Of a DNA stretch of 64,000 nucleotides, positions 21,470-34,200 are shown in pieces. The first letter of the stretch is position 1; each line of letters begins with the position of its first letter. Below the pieces are notes generated by a model. It ran no database searches. It was not told the DNA's origin and saw only the letters and a list, made by a program, of their open reading frames with translations. The stretch covers positions 1 to 64,000 of the forward strand of contig WHVA01000486.1 in NCBI GenBank assembly GCA_015179125.1. Reading direction: 5' to 3'. The translations under genes were made by a program, and so were the position numbers. This stretch comes from Gautieria morchelliformis. Lineage: Eukaryota; Basidiomycota; Agaricomycetes; Gomphales; Gomphaceae.

Positions 21470-21999
21470 ATGTGAGTGTCTGGCCACTTTTATTATTTGC
21501 AATAATTGACAGTGCACATGCAGCGTAGGGCCACGTTTATTGGAGTAAGGTAGTTGTAAGCAGAGAATGCAGTCAGCAATAGGGTTGTGTCCATCAAGCG
21601 GACACTTAGTATAGGGAGAAGTTTTTTCACAGCCTCAGTCATATACAACCAAGGCTGATACATGTATTGAGCAACTAGATAGATGTACCTCAGTGAGCTG
21701 TATGTTCAGATGTATCATGAACACCTTTTGAGCTCGTGATAGAGTTTTCCTCGGCCATGGCATGCTCATGAGCCCAAGGTGCAAGGTGTGGGAGTGGAGT
21801 TCCAGTTGCCGGAATTGGCCAGAACTGTAATCCTGATCACCTTTGGAAAAATGCTGCTGGAGCCCTTTCCAACCACCACCTAATTGGATCCCCTTTTCAT
21901 CAAAGTTATAGATGTTTCCACCTCTATCACTCAGGGATCATATCCACAATAATACCTTGCTCAACAATTGTGAGTTTGCCTAGCTGTAATGTATCTTGC

Positions 22000-22260
22000 A
22001 ACTGTAGGTCATTGCTTGGTACTCACCAGCTACCCTGCCCTCGCCTGGCTTCTCTGACCCCTGATTAACCCTGGATGCCACATACTATATGAACTGCTTC
22101 ACTTCCAACATTGTTCTGAAAGTGGAAGTGTGGAAGCAGAGCAGAGGTGGCAAAGCAAGCAGAGCTGGTGAAAGTGCTTCCAAAAGTGGAAGCATAACTG
22201 GGAGCAGAGTGAGTCTTGGAGTGGAGTCAAAAATAGGAAAGCGAGCATCCCCTCACACCA
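22000..22260 (-). repeat. Old LTR related to family F (F', minus), second copy
   Basis: It is closely similar to 19500-19690, including the CTGGATGCCACATACTA and CTTCACTTCCAACATTGTTCTG blocks. The end near 22260 resembles the inverted 5' end of F-type LTRs (CATCCCCTCACACC). It is diverged, and no target duplication was found. Confidence 0.5.
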
Positions 22261-22744
22261 GACCAATCACCCCCTGAAGCCTACCTGGCATCAAATTATG
22301 CAGCATGTATAATTTTCTGGTGAGGAGTATACACCTTTACTTATTCCATCATGGTTGGTCCCATTGCATTCTTCGCTCTCCTCGGTAAGTTATACAGAAG
22401 TCACCTTTTAAATTCATTCACAATTACATCATAGTGAGCATCATTGCTCTCATTCAATTTGGACTGAATGTGTCAAGGGCTGGGACCCATTTGGCTCAGT
22501 GTTTATTCACAGTGCCCAGGAACATGGTCTTTGGCCTGTTATGGAAGGCACTGATGTCATGCTTTGGGCTCGACCAATCGTAAACCCTCCTTTGTTAACC
22601 TGGGTGCCTGAGCTGATGGCCCAGACAGTTGATGATGAATACCTGTAGCAGAGTGGGTGCCCTGCAGGGTGATATCAATCCAATCTCCCAGGGTATCAGC
22701 AACATTCAATAGACACACACTGCAATACCAGAGAAGGCGCATGG

Positions 22745-22870
22745 TTGCAGGTCCTGTGGAAGAGTGGGGACAAGTCCTGGCTTCCTTACTCATCAGGGAA
22801 GCACCTGGCTGCAATGGAATCTTACCTAGATGAACAAGATGTGACTAGGATAGAGGATCTGCCAAAGGGC
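22745..22870 (+). pseudogene. Chromodomain-like tail remnant of an old A/B/C-type pol
   Basis: The plus-strand translation VLWKSGDKSWLPYSSGKHL...MESYLDEQDV aligns with the pol tail of element B (VCWTLGDVTWEPMSSCKDLEALDSYLEL). It is therefore the end of an old Gypsy pol on the plus strand. The sequence after it (22871-23549) contains open frames (to 23131, and 23094-23399) without recognisable domains and is probably the decayed post-integrase part. Confidence 0.6.
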
Positions 22871-23554
22871 ACCACCGGTCAGCCCCCTCCAGACATAGAA
22901 TGGATGTTAGACTTACCGGAACAAGGAGAGACATTGTCCCTGATAGCAAGCACTGCAATCATGCTCATTATTCCCATTGCTGGATCTGACATTTCCTATA
23001 AATTGAGGGATAAGAAAGGAATGAAACTCTGCATGTCACTCACCCCTATGTCTGGCAACAATAATTCTGACACTCAGCACCCCATTCCCAGCTGTGTACC
23101 AGCTGTGGCACAATGCCTCAACACTCCATGAGTATGCAGGGGGTCTGGACCCTGGACTGGCACCACAGGGTATGAGGCCTGGTTGGCAACCCAGTCGTTC
23201 TACGTGGCGAATAGGCACCCCCATGAGAACAATGATGACGCCATATCTGAAATATCCAACACATTCAGTGATTTGGATTCAAATTGCTGTGACTGAACTC
23301 CAGGTCCACCTTGCCCCATTCACAGACATGGTCACACAAATTGGTGAAATACACACTACAATTATTCCCACGCAACATGATTTCACTTATTATGACTGAA
23401 TTTGTGGAAAGGCCTATTCATACTGACAAAATATGGTGAATTTTCCCTGGCCTGGAAAACATGGCATTTTGTCACCCCTGATATGGATTACAAAATTGCA
23501 GGGGGTAATTTTGTTGATGTCACTCTGCAGACTACTGTGATTAGTACAGCAAAC

Positions 23555-24581
23555 TGTCATGACCTGTCTATTTCTCTTACCCCACTGCCTCTATGTTCCC
23601 CCTCGTCACTCCCTAGCACCTTCGCCAGAGTTCGCCTCACCCTTCAACCACTCGTCCTCTACATCCGCTCTATTCGCTGTTCGCCCCATTCTCCGAACCG
23701 CTATTCGCTGCTCACACATTTCGCCAGCAGGCACGCCATCAAATACGATCGATACCATTTACCCAGCGTGATGGTTCATCACTAACCCCATCATCTTCTT
23801 AATCCAACCCTTTGGGTTTTCGTATGGCCAAAGTATGTTCGCGGGGCGTTCCTTCCATCGGTCGTGTAGGATCAACCCAGTGGATGAAGAGTCCGTGCAG
23901 GGTGGCATGTATGCAGGTCCCAAGACATGATTTCATACATAAGTGCCTTCGCCACCTTTACTCTCCGTCGTTTCATGTTCGCACTCTTCCTTCACTCTAC
24001 TGTATGTTTATTCCATCTACTTAGTATCATGACTGCGCACCCCTATCCAACCCTGACTCGTGACGGCCTCTTTCCTATTCGCTGATACCTTATGAGCATT
24101 CAATATTAGTTTACATTTGCATGTATATTCCCCAGTTCAATTATCATACATCATCCATCTTGTGCAAACTTGACCTCACTGTGATCATCGTCTTGAGCCA
24201 CCTCCTGGAGATTTCTATCTTCGACCAGAAGAGGACTTAGGCATCAGTGGTGAGTTCTCATACTTCATCTTCGTTACCTTAGCCTTTGAACTATTTTCTG
24301 TGCTGTCGGCAAAAGGCTCCGAAGGAGTACCTTCGCTGGCAAAGGGATTGTCGATACTTAGACAGCCCTTCCGTGACACCTTGCACATTACATTGTCAAG
24401 CGCCACGGGCGATTTCGCTACGACTGTAGATAGGGCGAGCCCCGTTCGGGCAACCCTCTTATCTTGTGAACATTCATTGGTTCACCTATTCGCCGAACGG
24501 GATACTTATTTGCACAAGTTATTCGGGCATTCGCTGTGTTCACTAATACACGATATTAACGCCTAAAAACCAATCTTGACA
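23555..24581 (+). mobile_element. Solo LTR of family S, copy 2 (1027 bp, target duplication CAAAC)
   Basis: It starts TGTCATGACC and ends CTTGACA, with CAAAC at 23550-23554 and 24582-24586. This copy has a single 5' unit, whereas copies 1 and 3 have more. TTCGC and GCGAA words are frequent (at least a dozen by eye). No internal coding region remains. Confidence 0.9.
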
Positions 24582-24739
24582 CAAACAGACTTGTCATTTT
24601 TAGGCCCAAAAAAAAAACAAGCTGGGTATGACACAAAGTGCTAATGTTGTAGATAGGGCTGGAGCTGCAGCCATTTGTTCTAGTGAATAACCTGAGATAT
24701 TCAATAATTGCCTATCAATTATAATACCATGATAGCCTT

Positions 24740-24826
24740 ATAGACGCAATGGATGGGTGCATAGACACAATGGATCCAAATTGAGGGACACATAGATACA
24801 TTGGACGCAAATTTGGGGGCACATAT
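24740..24826. repeat. Short tandem repeat (about 33-bp unit) beside an F'-type LTR
   Basis: Units of the form CATAGAYACAWTGGAYSCAAATTKRGGGRCA occur in tandem. Matching units precede the F'-type LTR at 36246 (36165-36245). The repeat therefore travels with, or is a target of, this LTR family. Confidence 0.55.
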
Positions 24827-25300
24827 ATCAGGGGACACTCCCTTTTCCAGTTCTGACACCACTCTAAGTTACACTCACTCCACTCCCAACTCCACTTCCA
24901 CTTCCAGAAGCATTTCTGCTAGCTTTGCTTGCTTCTCTGCTTTCACACTTCCACTTTTGTAACAATTTTGGAAGTGAAGCGACCTGTGTATTATGTGGCA
25001 TCCAGGGTCGGTCAGGGGTCAGGGGAGGCAGGGGTGGGACTCCCCGGGCAGGGGAGGGCAGGGTCACAGGTGATTACCGAGGAATGGCCTGGCTGTGGTC
25101 GAGTGTAGTATAATACAGGCTCCCTAGCAGTGGTGATCCTTAGACTTTTCTCTTTGGATTTACCCTCTGTCAGGTGAGGTTCCTGTCAAGATTGGATTTG
25201 GGTCTTTAGTATCGTGTGTCAGTGAGTATCAGATATACAAACACAGTGAATTCCTGAATACCTTGTCCTGTGAAGTAAGTGTTTCAGCAAACAGCACCAA
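24827..25300 (+). repeat. F'-type LTR (plus)
   Basis: It begins with a CAGGGGACACTC block like F-family LTRs. It carries a TATAATA box followed after 26 bases by AGACTTTTCTCTTTGGAT, as in F. The body is diverged from F and matches 36246-36412 plus 37085-37390. The 3' end is uncertain. Confidence 0.65.
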
Positions 25301-25359
25301 ACCAGTAAAGATTACAGGATGTAGGGTGATGCAAGTAAAGTACCCTAATCTACAATTGA

Positions 25360-25790
25360 AGCAATGTGCAAGGCTTCACGGAGAGGCCATTCAGGGATGA
25401 ACAGCACTTTCATTGGCAAAGGCTCTCCTTTGGAGACCGCATGGACCAAAGTGCCACAGATGTGACAGGTTCAACAGAGAAACACCACAACCCACCCATG
25501 ATGAACTTGGTTTTCAGGAAGATGCTGCACAATGTCATATACACACATGGGTAAAAGGTCCTTGTGAAGCTGCTGGATAGTAATAATAATGATTCTCCCT
25601 TCACAAACCAACTGCACCATTCTCATTGTCTACACAGAAGACATGTTAATCACTGCTGACAGCCTGCAGGACAACACTAACAGCCATGATAAGGTGTTCT
25701 GTTCTTTCAGCCGCACTTCCCATCTCAGGAAGATGAGAGGGGAAGACTCACAAGTGAAGTCCAAGTCCTTTCTTCAAAGGTAGCAGTCTA
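25360..25790 (+). pseudogene. Possible Ty1/Copia reverse transcriptase remnant
   Basis: The plus-strand translation CTILIVYTEDMLITADS resembles the Copia RT active-site neighbourhood (IVYVDDMLI), followed by a short stretch where a K-x-F-x-M-x-D-L-G block would be expected. Flanking frames are short. It is heavily decayed, and I give it modest weight. Confidence 0.45.
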
Positions 25791-27480
25791 GAAGAGATGG
25801 ATCAGGATGTTGATCATGATGTGGCAAGGTTATGCACAAGGTAGATGTATGATAATTGAACTAGGGAATATATACGCAAAGCAGGCTACTTATACCGAAG
25901 ACATGGGTCACATATGCATCATGGCAATTAGGGTTCGTTAAGTATGCCTTTACCGAATGGTCAAATGCCTCAAGAGCCACCCTATATGAGCCATCAGTAA
26001 AGCATATAAGGGATGTAACATGATATCAGCTTATTCATTATATGTATGTATATGGTCTGGAGCATAGGCAAAGCGATGCAGATAAATGCCAGACTATTTC
26101 ATCTCACATTGGCTGTGGGGCTGTCCCATAATATTCCCTGTACCTAATTGATGTTTGAGCTTGTCAACATATGAAACTGCCTGACCGGTTGGTCACCCAT
26201 TCACTTCAAGTTCCTCATTATTGAGGAATAGTTTAAAAAAATAAGAACTGGTGAGTCTCTGCAAAGGTCAACCATGACTGTGAGTGTGCCAGCAGTGGAA
26301 AGGGAGGCGTAGCCATTTTATTAGCATTCCATTCCTGGACAAAATTTCTCAGGATTGAGATCTATGCTTTCATAGGTGCGTGTAGCTATTATATTTGTGG
26401 CAATACAAATAAAACACTTTGGCTCCACTGCCTCTTTGCAAACCCTGGTACGGTTGGCACCTCCATACTGTAGTGTAGCATTGGGGAGTATTGTGAGGCA
26501 AGATGGAGAGGGATGACTTTATAAGTTGGTGGGTTACAATGGTACTTGACCCTCCTTTTCAGAACTCCTCCCTCCTCTGCAGGGAGTGTACTTAGTCAGA
26601 CATTGGGTGGATTGCCTCTAATTAGGTTATATATGCACATTTCTGGTTTGTTTGACTTTTATCTCCCTCGATCACAGAGTGACCCAAAGAGCATGTGAAT
26701 GTAATTGAGGCTCTTTTGCAGGGAACATCAAGCCTTTATACTTCATATGGCCGACACCTAATGGCCCACTGGTGGCCACCTGGATAGGTTCTATCACCAC
26801 AATCACATTTCACCCATGCAACATAGAGAATGATACAATTCTTATATATTCAAGGAGATTTATATCCTTGCCATGTCACAAGACCTCTTTCATATAACCA
26901 ATGAAATCGCTGGTGTAGATCTTCCCCTCCTCAACCAACTGCACTATCTATTGCCATTTGGATGGGTATACATGTTTCACCTTTGTGAATGACCTTGGGA
27001 GTAGTGGGGACCACAGTGCCAGATGTGGTGCCAGGTGTTAGATGGCTTGCCATGTCAACACAACATTTAATTATCCAGCCATCAGGATGACATGCTTACT
27101 TATAGAGAACTAGGTAGGACAATGAAATGCAAGACCAACAACATGTATGTTGGTGGCACAAGTGGAGACAACACAGACAGTGGACATGATTGGACAAGAA
27201 CAAGACTGGTGGGCTGTTAGGATAAATGAATAAATATATTCCATCTATTCTATGGTTTAAACATATGGTTAAAATGACTTTGCTCACCAGAAAGGACACT
27301 CAATGCATACAGGCATCAGTGCATGCAAGCACCTGATGACATGGATGATGTCATGTCTTGGCAAGGCATGATGTGCCATGAGATCAGACCTCAGTCAAGC
27401 AACTGAGGTGCTTGACCGGCAAAGGGGTGCCTGCCCTGGCAAGCAGGCACTGTGTGGGAACCCTTGCTGATGAAAACATC
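25791..27480. other. AT-rich stretch without recognisable genes or repeats
   Basis: Only short frames without domains are present. It could be the decayed remainder of the Copia-like element at 25360-25790. I see no RNA gene or clear repeat. Confidence 0.35.
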
Positions 27481-28860
27481 ATGAAAAAAAAAAAGGATTA
27501 AAATTGCTTTAAAACCCTGTTTTTCCCTGCTGATAGTAGCAAATATACATGGCTATTATGGGGAATTGACTGTTCAAATATTCCTCAATTTTCTTCGTAT
27601 TTTTTCGCCATTTAATTTGACTTCCCTGACTCAAAAAGCACTCTATTCTGTCAGACAGAGTTATGAACCCACACACGTTCACAACTCTGCCACAGCTGCT
27701 CAATTTAAAACTCCGACTGGAGCTATCCATGAACCATGACTTCAGAGTTGCAGGCACTCAAACACCTACAACTCTGGCACCTTGGCTCATTCAAACTCAG
27801 CCACTGAGACTGAATGCATCCTCTGTCGCTTACACAAGCCTGTGCACTTAAATATAGTTCAAACCCAGCTGGCACATGACTTGCATCATAGTGACCATGG
27901 CTGTGCAAGGCTGTGTATAAAGCCACACAAAGATGTACAAAGCCAAAACTAGGGTGCAGGTTTAACAAAGCCTATTGGATGAATGGATCCTCCAAACACA
28001 ACACTACAACACCAAACAGGTCCCTTGATGTCATAGGGGCTGTTCAGGGCTGTGCAGCAATGCAAGGCTGTGTAGGGCTGTGAAAGGCTGTGCAAACCAG
28101 GGAAAGTGATTGACTATCTATTTTCAGTTTCTTTGCACAGACACACCGCATTAGTTATGAGGGTGTGTTTTAGCAGTGCAAATATTTACATATGACATCA
28201 CTCACCTAATAGATAGAAGAACCCCATTTTACATAATCCTGCGTATTTTACAATATAAAAGGAGGCCATTCTCCCCCCCTTGTATCATTCTAGCAATCTA
28301 ACATCTTCTATCCATGTGACCTCATGTGACTTGCATCTTACTAAGCTGCTAATCCCAGCTAGGGTTATTCACTTACTTTAGTGTCTAATTCCTTGTTAAG
28401 TAGTTACTTTACTGCTTAGCCACTTGGACTAATCCTCCGGGTGTAATTCTACAGAGTGAGTCTGTCAATTGATAGTCTTGCCATTCGCACTCCAATACCC
28501 GAGATGATCTGATCAGTCGATTTTCTTGATTAGAGACTTTCACAAGTCACTTCCACAAAACTCATCACTCGTTTTATTGCAGTGCACTGGTAGATTATCA
28601 GGGCAGTCCATTTATAAACTTGCCTGTTAAGTATATTCCTTTATATTTTGGAATACGCTTGGACCCTGATAGTGTCCTTGAACCTACAGTCTTTTAGTTT
28701 ATTGTTCAGTGCTGCTAAGAAACACATTGCCTTCCATCTGTGTTAACTTGGACTAGTTTTTACGCGGATTGCAACCAAGGTACAAATATTAAATTATTTC
28801 CGGAGTTGTGCTGCAGCATTGTTTAATATTCTTTGAGTCTCGTAAACGACATGTTCTGAT
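27481..28860 (+). repeat. Repeat family I, copy 1 (LTR-like)
   Basis: 27510-27850 is similar to the reverse complement of 39535-39960 (shared GAGTTATGAAYCCACA and TTTTCGCCATTT blocks). A TATAAAAGG box lies near 28254, followed by a promoter-like transcribed tail, which suggests an LTR. A degenerate GGCTGTGYAR tandem array lies at about 27895-28095. No coding region is supported, and the ends are not defined. Confidence 0.45.
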
Positions 28861-28869
28861 AGGTTGAAG

Positions 28870-29160
28870 TGTTAGCCATAACACCAAAGTCTTGAAGGGT
28901 TCCAAAACAGGCAATCAGACATGGTCAGCAGAGAATAAACAGTATGGTGATAGGCACGGAGATGGCAAGCAACACGCCAAGTGCTGCATACAAGCAAGCA
29001 CCAGAGACACAAGAGCTTTATTTCTATTCTACTCCAATAACATGACTCACTGACTACGACCCTTATGACATGTTGATAGGGGCTTTGTATATTGCTCCAA
29101 GGTCCCACTTCAGATACTTGTCAGTAGGACAAGTATCTCCATCATTGTGCCTACTTCACA
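28870..29160 (+). repeat. Diverged partial copy of repeat X
   Basis: The AGGGGCTTTGTATA block and the preceding CATGACTCACTGACTAC and CACAAGAG blocks match repeat X in the orientation of the 60443-61455 copy. The minus-strand translation NIQSPYQHVIRVVVSES parallels SIQSPCQHNTEIVASET of copy 1. It is clearly older than the other two copies. Confidence 0.6.
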
Positions 29161-29215
29161 ACCCCATGCAGACTGTGGAGCATTTACCATACCAATAACT
29201 AGTATCTCAACCCAT

Positions 29216-29316
29216 TGTCATGACCTGTCTATTTCCCTTACCCCGCTGTCTCTACGTTCCCCCTCGTCACTCCCCCTGCATCTTCGCCTGAGTTCGCCCC
29301 ACCCTTCGACCACTCT
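29216..29316 (+). repeat. Family S LTR fragment next to element F1
   Basis: About 100 bases match the start of the S solo LTR at 23555 (TGTCATGACCTGTCTATTTC). They stop exactly where the 5' LTR of F1 begins, so F1 lies at the break of an S LTR. Confidence 0.8.
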
Positions 29317-29743
29317 TGTCAGGGGACACCCTGTTTTCCATTTCCAGTTCCGACACCACACCCAGTTCCGACTCCATTTCCGACTCCGCTTCCAGTTCCG
29401 ATTCCATCTCCGCCTCCGCTTGAGGAAATGATTCCGCTTCTGGGAGAACTTCCACCAGTTCTGTTCGCTTTGCCAGTTCCACTCCAATTTCCGACTTCCA
29501 CTCTCGGAACAGTGTCGGAAATCAAGCAACTCGCGTAATAGGTGGCATCAAGGGTCGATCAAGGGTCAGGGAGGTCAGGAGGATGCAGGGTTGATAGCGG
29601 GTGCCAAGTGTTGTCCCTGGCTGCGCAGTGTAGTATAATACGGGCTCGCTGACATTGGGGGTCCTTAGACTTTTCTCTTTGGATTTCCCCTTGTCAGTTG
29701 TGTGGTAGTGTGACCTCCACAACCAGCCAGGGTTGCCCTTACA
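29317..29743 (+). repeat. 5' LTR of F1 (family F, 427 bp)
   Basis: It starts TGTCAGGGGACA and ends CCCTTACA. The U3 part is built of TTCCRN hexamer repeats. Other family members lie at 1-20, 30770-31249 (reversed), 35485-35974, 38846-39308 and 44196-44667. Confidence 0.92.
29634..29640 (+). promoter_or_regulatory. Predicted TATA box of the F LTR
   Basis: TATAATA lies 33 bases upstream of AGACTTTT (29667-29674), the predicted transcript start and self-primer. The spacing is the same in the F'-type LTRs and in C2. Confidence 0.65.
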
Positions 29744-29747
29744 GCAT

Positions 29748-29755
29748 AAAAGTCT
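29748..29755 (+). promoter_or_regulatory. Predicted self-primer binding site of F1
   Basis: AAAAGTCT, four bases after the 5' LTR, is the exact reverse complement of AGACTTTT in the LTR (29667-29674). Tf1/sushi-type elements prime minus-strand synthesis with the 5' end of their own transcript; this pairing fits that mechanism. I saw no tRNA complement. Confidence 0.6.
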
Positions 29756-29929
29756 CTCCCCTAGAGGACCGGCGGTCGTACTGCGCGTTGCATTCGCCAT
29801 AGGTGCGTTCGGAATCAGAGAGAGCGACTCGGAGATCGCAACCTCTTCCACGCACACAGTGTACAACAGCCCCTCTTCTTACATCGAGCTCCCAACCCCG
29901 GAAATCCTGTCCCATATTTCCCCTTCTGA

Positions 29930-30600
29930 CATGGATCTGGATGATCGTCTTCGGAATATGGAGGAGGAATTGACGCGGAACCGGATGAAGACCGACACGA
30001 TTGAAACAGCCTTACAAACGATTTTGGCTAAGTTAGATATTCCTCAAAGTGGTGGAAATGCAATGCTGGATGAGCCGGATTTCGGAAAAGCGGAACTGGC
30101 GGAAGAGAGGATGTCTGCGAAGTTGGCAAAGGTCAAACCCGCAACTCCGGTGGACTTTGACAGGGATCGGGAGAAGGGACGCGCATTCTTCAACACATGC
30201 AGCATCTACTTTGCAATTGTCGGAGACCTCTTTCCGAACGACCAGGCTCGGATCCACTGGGCATTGTCCTTTTTCAAGTCGGACCGCGCAGCCCGTTTTG
30301 CAAACAAGGTGATCCAACATGAAGCAAAGGGCAAGGGGAACTACTTCCGGGACTGGGATGCCTTCGAGAAAACATTTTCCGACCAGTTCTGCCCGAAAAA
30401 CGAGCAGCTCACAGCCCTTACGAAGCTCGAGGGGACAAGCTGGTACCAGGCCAAGGATCCGGTCGATGACTACATCGACCGCTTCCAGGAGCTCATCGAC
30501 CTTGCGGAGTATGACGACGACAAGACGATCGTCATCAAATTCCGACGAGGACTTGAGAGCTCCGGATTTCGATGACCCGGAAGGGTGGTACCAAGCTGCG
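29930..30600 (+). pseudogene. Gag region of F1
   Basis: A helical N-terminus (MDLDDRLRNMEEEL) is followed by a capsid-like domain of the retrotransposon-gag type (around YFAIVGDLFPNDQARIHWAL and YFRDWDAFEKTFSDQF, then DPVDDYIDRFQELIDLAEY). The CCHC knuckle (CFQCRKPGHYAREC) follows downstream beyond the solo-LTR insertion. It is a fossil. Confidence 0.85.
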
Positions 30601-30769
30601 CGGAGGGTGTCCCGAAACAGGGAAGCAAATGAGGCCTTTGTGGAGACAAACCATAACATGACACGCAGCTCCGCTCATCCTACTCCACCTGTGCCAAAAC
30701 CCAGAAGTGCATTCATTCCCACATGGAAAATATTTCTGACGCTTGCTCCGCCTGCTCCTATTAGGAACC

Positions 30770-31249
30770 TGTAAGGGCAACCCTGGCTGGTTGTGGAGAT
30801 CACACTACCACACAACTGACAAGGGGAAATCCAAAGTATGTATAAATGAACTGAGTATACAAGAGAGGGGATTCTCACCTGACAAGGGGAAATCCAAAGA
30901 GAAAAGTCTAAGGACCCCCAATGTCAGCGAGCCCGTATTATACTACGCTGCGCAGCCAGGGACAACACTTGGCACCCGCCATCAACCCTGCATCTCCCTG
31001 ACCCTTGATCGACCCTTGATGCCACCTATTACGCGAGTCGCTTGATTTCCGACACTGTTCCGAGAGTGGAAGTCGGAAATTGGAGTGGAACTGGCGAGGC
31101 GAACAGAACTGGTGGAAGTTCTCCCAGAAGCGGAATCATTTCCGAAAGCAGAGGCGGAGATGGAATCGGAACCGGAACCGGAGTCGGAATGGAGTCGGAA
31201 CTAGGTGTGGTGTTGGAACTGGAAATGGAAAACAGGGTGTCCCCTGACA
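30770..31249 (-). mobile_element. Solo F-family LTR inserted into F1 (target duplication GAACC)
   Basis: It starts TGTAAGGGCAACC and ends GTCCCCTGACA, i.e. it is in reverse orientation to F1. GAACC is duplicated at 30765-30769 and 31250-31254. The family has therefore inserted into its own member, between the gag capsid part and the CCHC part. Confidence 0.92.
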
Positions 31250-31289
31250 GAACCCTAGCCCCCCTCCCTCAAAGAGTGGCCCTGCCCTG

Positions 31290-34200
31290 ATGGATGTTGA
31301 CCGCATGTGCGGAAAAGGCCACGGAACTATCACCTGCTTCCAATGCCGAAAACCAGGCCACTATGCTCGCGAGTGCCCCCAAGCCTTTGACATCCGGCTT
31401 ATGACCACGGAGGAGAAACTCGAGCTCCTTCCAGAGTTCCTCGCACTCATGGACATAAGCAGAGTGCCCACTGCGGAAGAAATTTCCGAAAATGCGGAAC
31501 ATGGTCCACCGGAAGTGGAAGATGCGTCGGATTTTGTGACGTGCAGCGGGTGAGATGTGTGCCCATGCTGCCTGTACATAACCCGTTTGCCTGTCTTGAA
31601 GTAGAGAATGAAAAGCCCCCACTCCCCTCACTTCGTACAGACCCACCGGATAAAGTCACACAAAACCCAAATCCGACACCCCATCCATCCTGCATCCGCC
31701 CTTGGGAGAGACGCCTTCCAAAGCGCTATGTTGTTGCTGCCACCCCTGGCCCCAAGTCACTAGTCATTAAGGTGGAGATCCAGACGACAGATACGGCGGA
31801 AGTCAAATCCAGACCCGCCCTTGTCGATTGCGGGGCCACTGGTCAGTTTATAGACCGGGACTATGTGGAACGGAACTGACTGACCACACGGAAGTTGCAA
31901 TGTGCAATCCCAGTGTTCAATGTGGATGGAAGCCCCAATGAGGCAGGGTCCATCACGGAGATAGTAGACACAATTCTCCGCTACGATGGACACTCAGAAC
32001 GCACTTCCTTTGCAGTCACTAGCCTAGGGAAGCAAGACATCATCCTCGGGTTTACCTGGCTTCAGGAGCACAACCCAGAGATCAATTGGCAGACTCGGAA
32101 GGTACTGATGAGTCGATGCCCAGCCAAGTGTAACATGTGCCCATCGGAAGTGTGGAAGGAGCGCCAGGAGCAGCGGAAGACCGAACGGCTCATACAGACA
32201 TGTCATTCTGGCCCCCATCCACTGCTTGCAGAAGAAGACTCGGAAGCGGAATTTGAACCGGATCCCACTTCCAATTCCGATTCCAATTACGATTCCGGTT
32301 CCGACTCCAACATCATCCGACTCGGCCCGGAAGACACTCTGGCGGAAGGGGAGCGCTTGCTGTACGTAGACCTTCCACCGGAAGTGGAACACATCCGTGC
32401 CACCGGAAATATTTCGCAATGCCTTGCTGAAGCCTCCAAGAAGCATGATAGAGTGGAGGCGGAAATTCTGGAGTACCTGCGGGAGTTTGAAGACGTCTTT
32501 GCCAAGGAGTCGTTTGATGCCCTGCCTCCACGGAAGCTGTGGGACCATGACATTGAGTTGGAGCCTGGGTCAAAGCCCACCAACTGCAAAGTCTACCCGC
32601 TGTCACCAAATGAGCAGGTAGAGCTTGATGCATTCCTTGCGGAAAACCTCCATACAGGGAGGATCCGCCCCTCCAAGTCACCCATGGCATCTCCAGTGTT
32701 CTTCATCAAGAAGAAGGATGGCTCGCTCAGACTTGTGCAGGATTACCGGGCCTTGAATGCGATCACAATCAAGAACCGGTACCCCATTCCCCTCATTTCC
32801 AAACTAATCACACAACTCCGTGGGGCAAGGTACTTCACTAAGCTGGATGTCCGCTGGGGCTTCAATAATGTTCGGATCCGGGAGGGAGACGAGTGGAAGG
32901 CTGCATTCCGCACCAACCGAGGACTCTTTGAGCCACAGGTCATGTTCTTTGGCCTCACCAACAGTCCCGCCACATTCCAGACAATGATGAATGACATTTT
33001 CCGTGACACGATAGCAGAAGGGGTTGTCTGCGTCTACCTCGATGACATCCTCATCTTCACAAAAACAATGTCAGAACATCGGGAAGTCGTGTGGAGAGTG
33101 CTGGAATGGCTCCGGGAATACAACCTGTGTCTCAAGCCGGAAAAGTGCGAATTTGAGTGGACACGGATAGAGTATCTTGGGGTGATTGTGTCGGAAGGAA
33201 AGGTGGAAATGGACCCAGTCAAGGTTTCCCGGTGTATCGGATTGGCCTGTGCTGCGGAACAAGAAAGAGGTCCAGTCCTTCATTGGGTTTGTCAATTTCT
33301 ACCGGCGGTTCATCAAGGACTTCTCCTGCCACGCTCGTGCCCTCTTTGACCTCACCAAGAAGGAGGTTGGATGGCAGTGGGGAGAGCCGGAACAGGCCTC
33401 CTTTGACAAACTCAAAGAGCTGATCACTTCTGCCCCGGTCCTGATCTTTCCCGACGACTCTCGCCCTTATCGAGTCGCGGCGGATTCTTCCGACACAGCT
33501 ACTGGAGCGGTATTGTCACAACAGTCATCGGAAGATGATGGGGGATGGCATCCGATTGCCTTCTTCTCTAAAAGCCTTAGTCCGGTTGAGCAGAACTATG
33601 AGATCCACGACAAGGAGATGCTGGCAATCATCCGAGCGCTGGAGGAGTGGCGACACTTCCTCGAGGGTGCCCTATGCCCGTTTGAGATCTGGACAGACCA
33701 CAAGAACCTCGAGTATTTCTGCACATCTAAGAAGTTGAACCGACGACAAGCACGGTGGTCCCTACACCTGTCCCGGTTCGACTTCATGCTCCACCACCGC
33801 CCCGGCCACACCATGGGCAAGCCCGATGCCCTATCCCACCGTGCGGATCATGGAAGCGAAAGTGGAGACAACACGGATATGACACTGCTCCGCCCAAGTC
33901 TCTTTGCAATCTGCACCCTAGAGGGAGTGACTGCAGTTGGGGTGGAAGCGGAAATGCTCCGGGACATCCGGAGGCAGAGCCAGAATGGAGAGAAGGAGGA
34001 GTCGGTGGTGAAGGCGGTGGAGGAACTTCGGAAAGGGCACTCACGGTCTGTACGGGCAGCGGAATGGTCGGAACATGATGGACTGCTCCACTTCAGAGGC
34101 AAGGTCTATGTTCCAGGTGGGGAGGACCTCCACCGCCGCATTGTGTCCCAGCACCATGACACATGAGTCGCTGGACATGCTGGCAGGTGGAAGACACTGG

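Noticed and set aside
29147-29431. Plus-strand frame with a Phe/His/Arg-rich repeat
   Set aside because: It arises from TTCCRN hexamers in the F LTR read in one frame. The same happens in other LTR copies, and it is not a gene.
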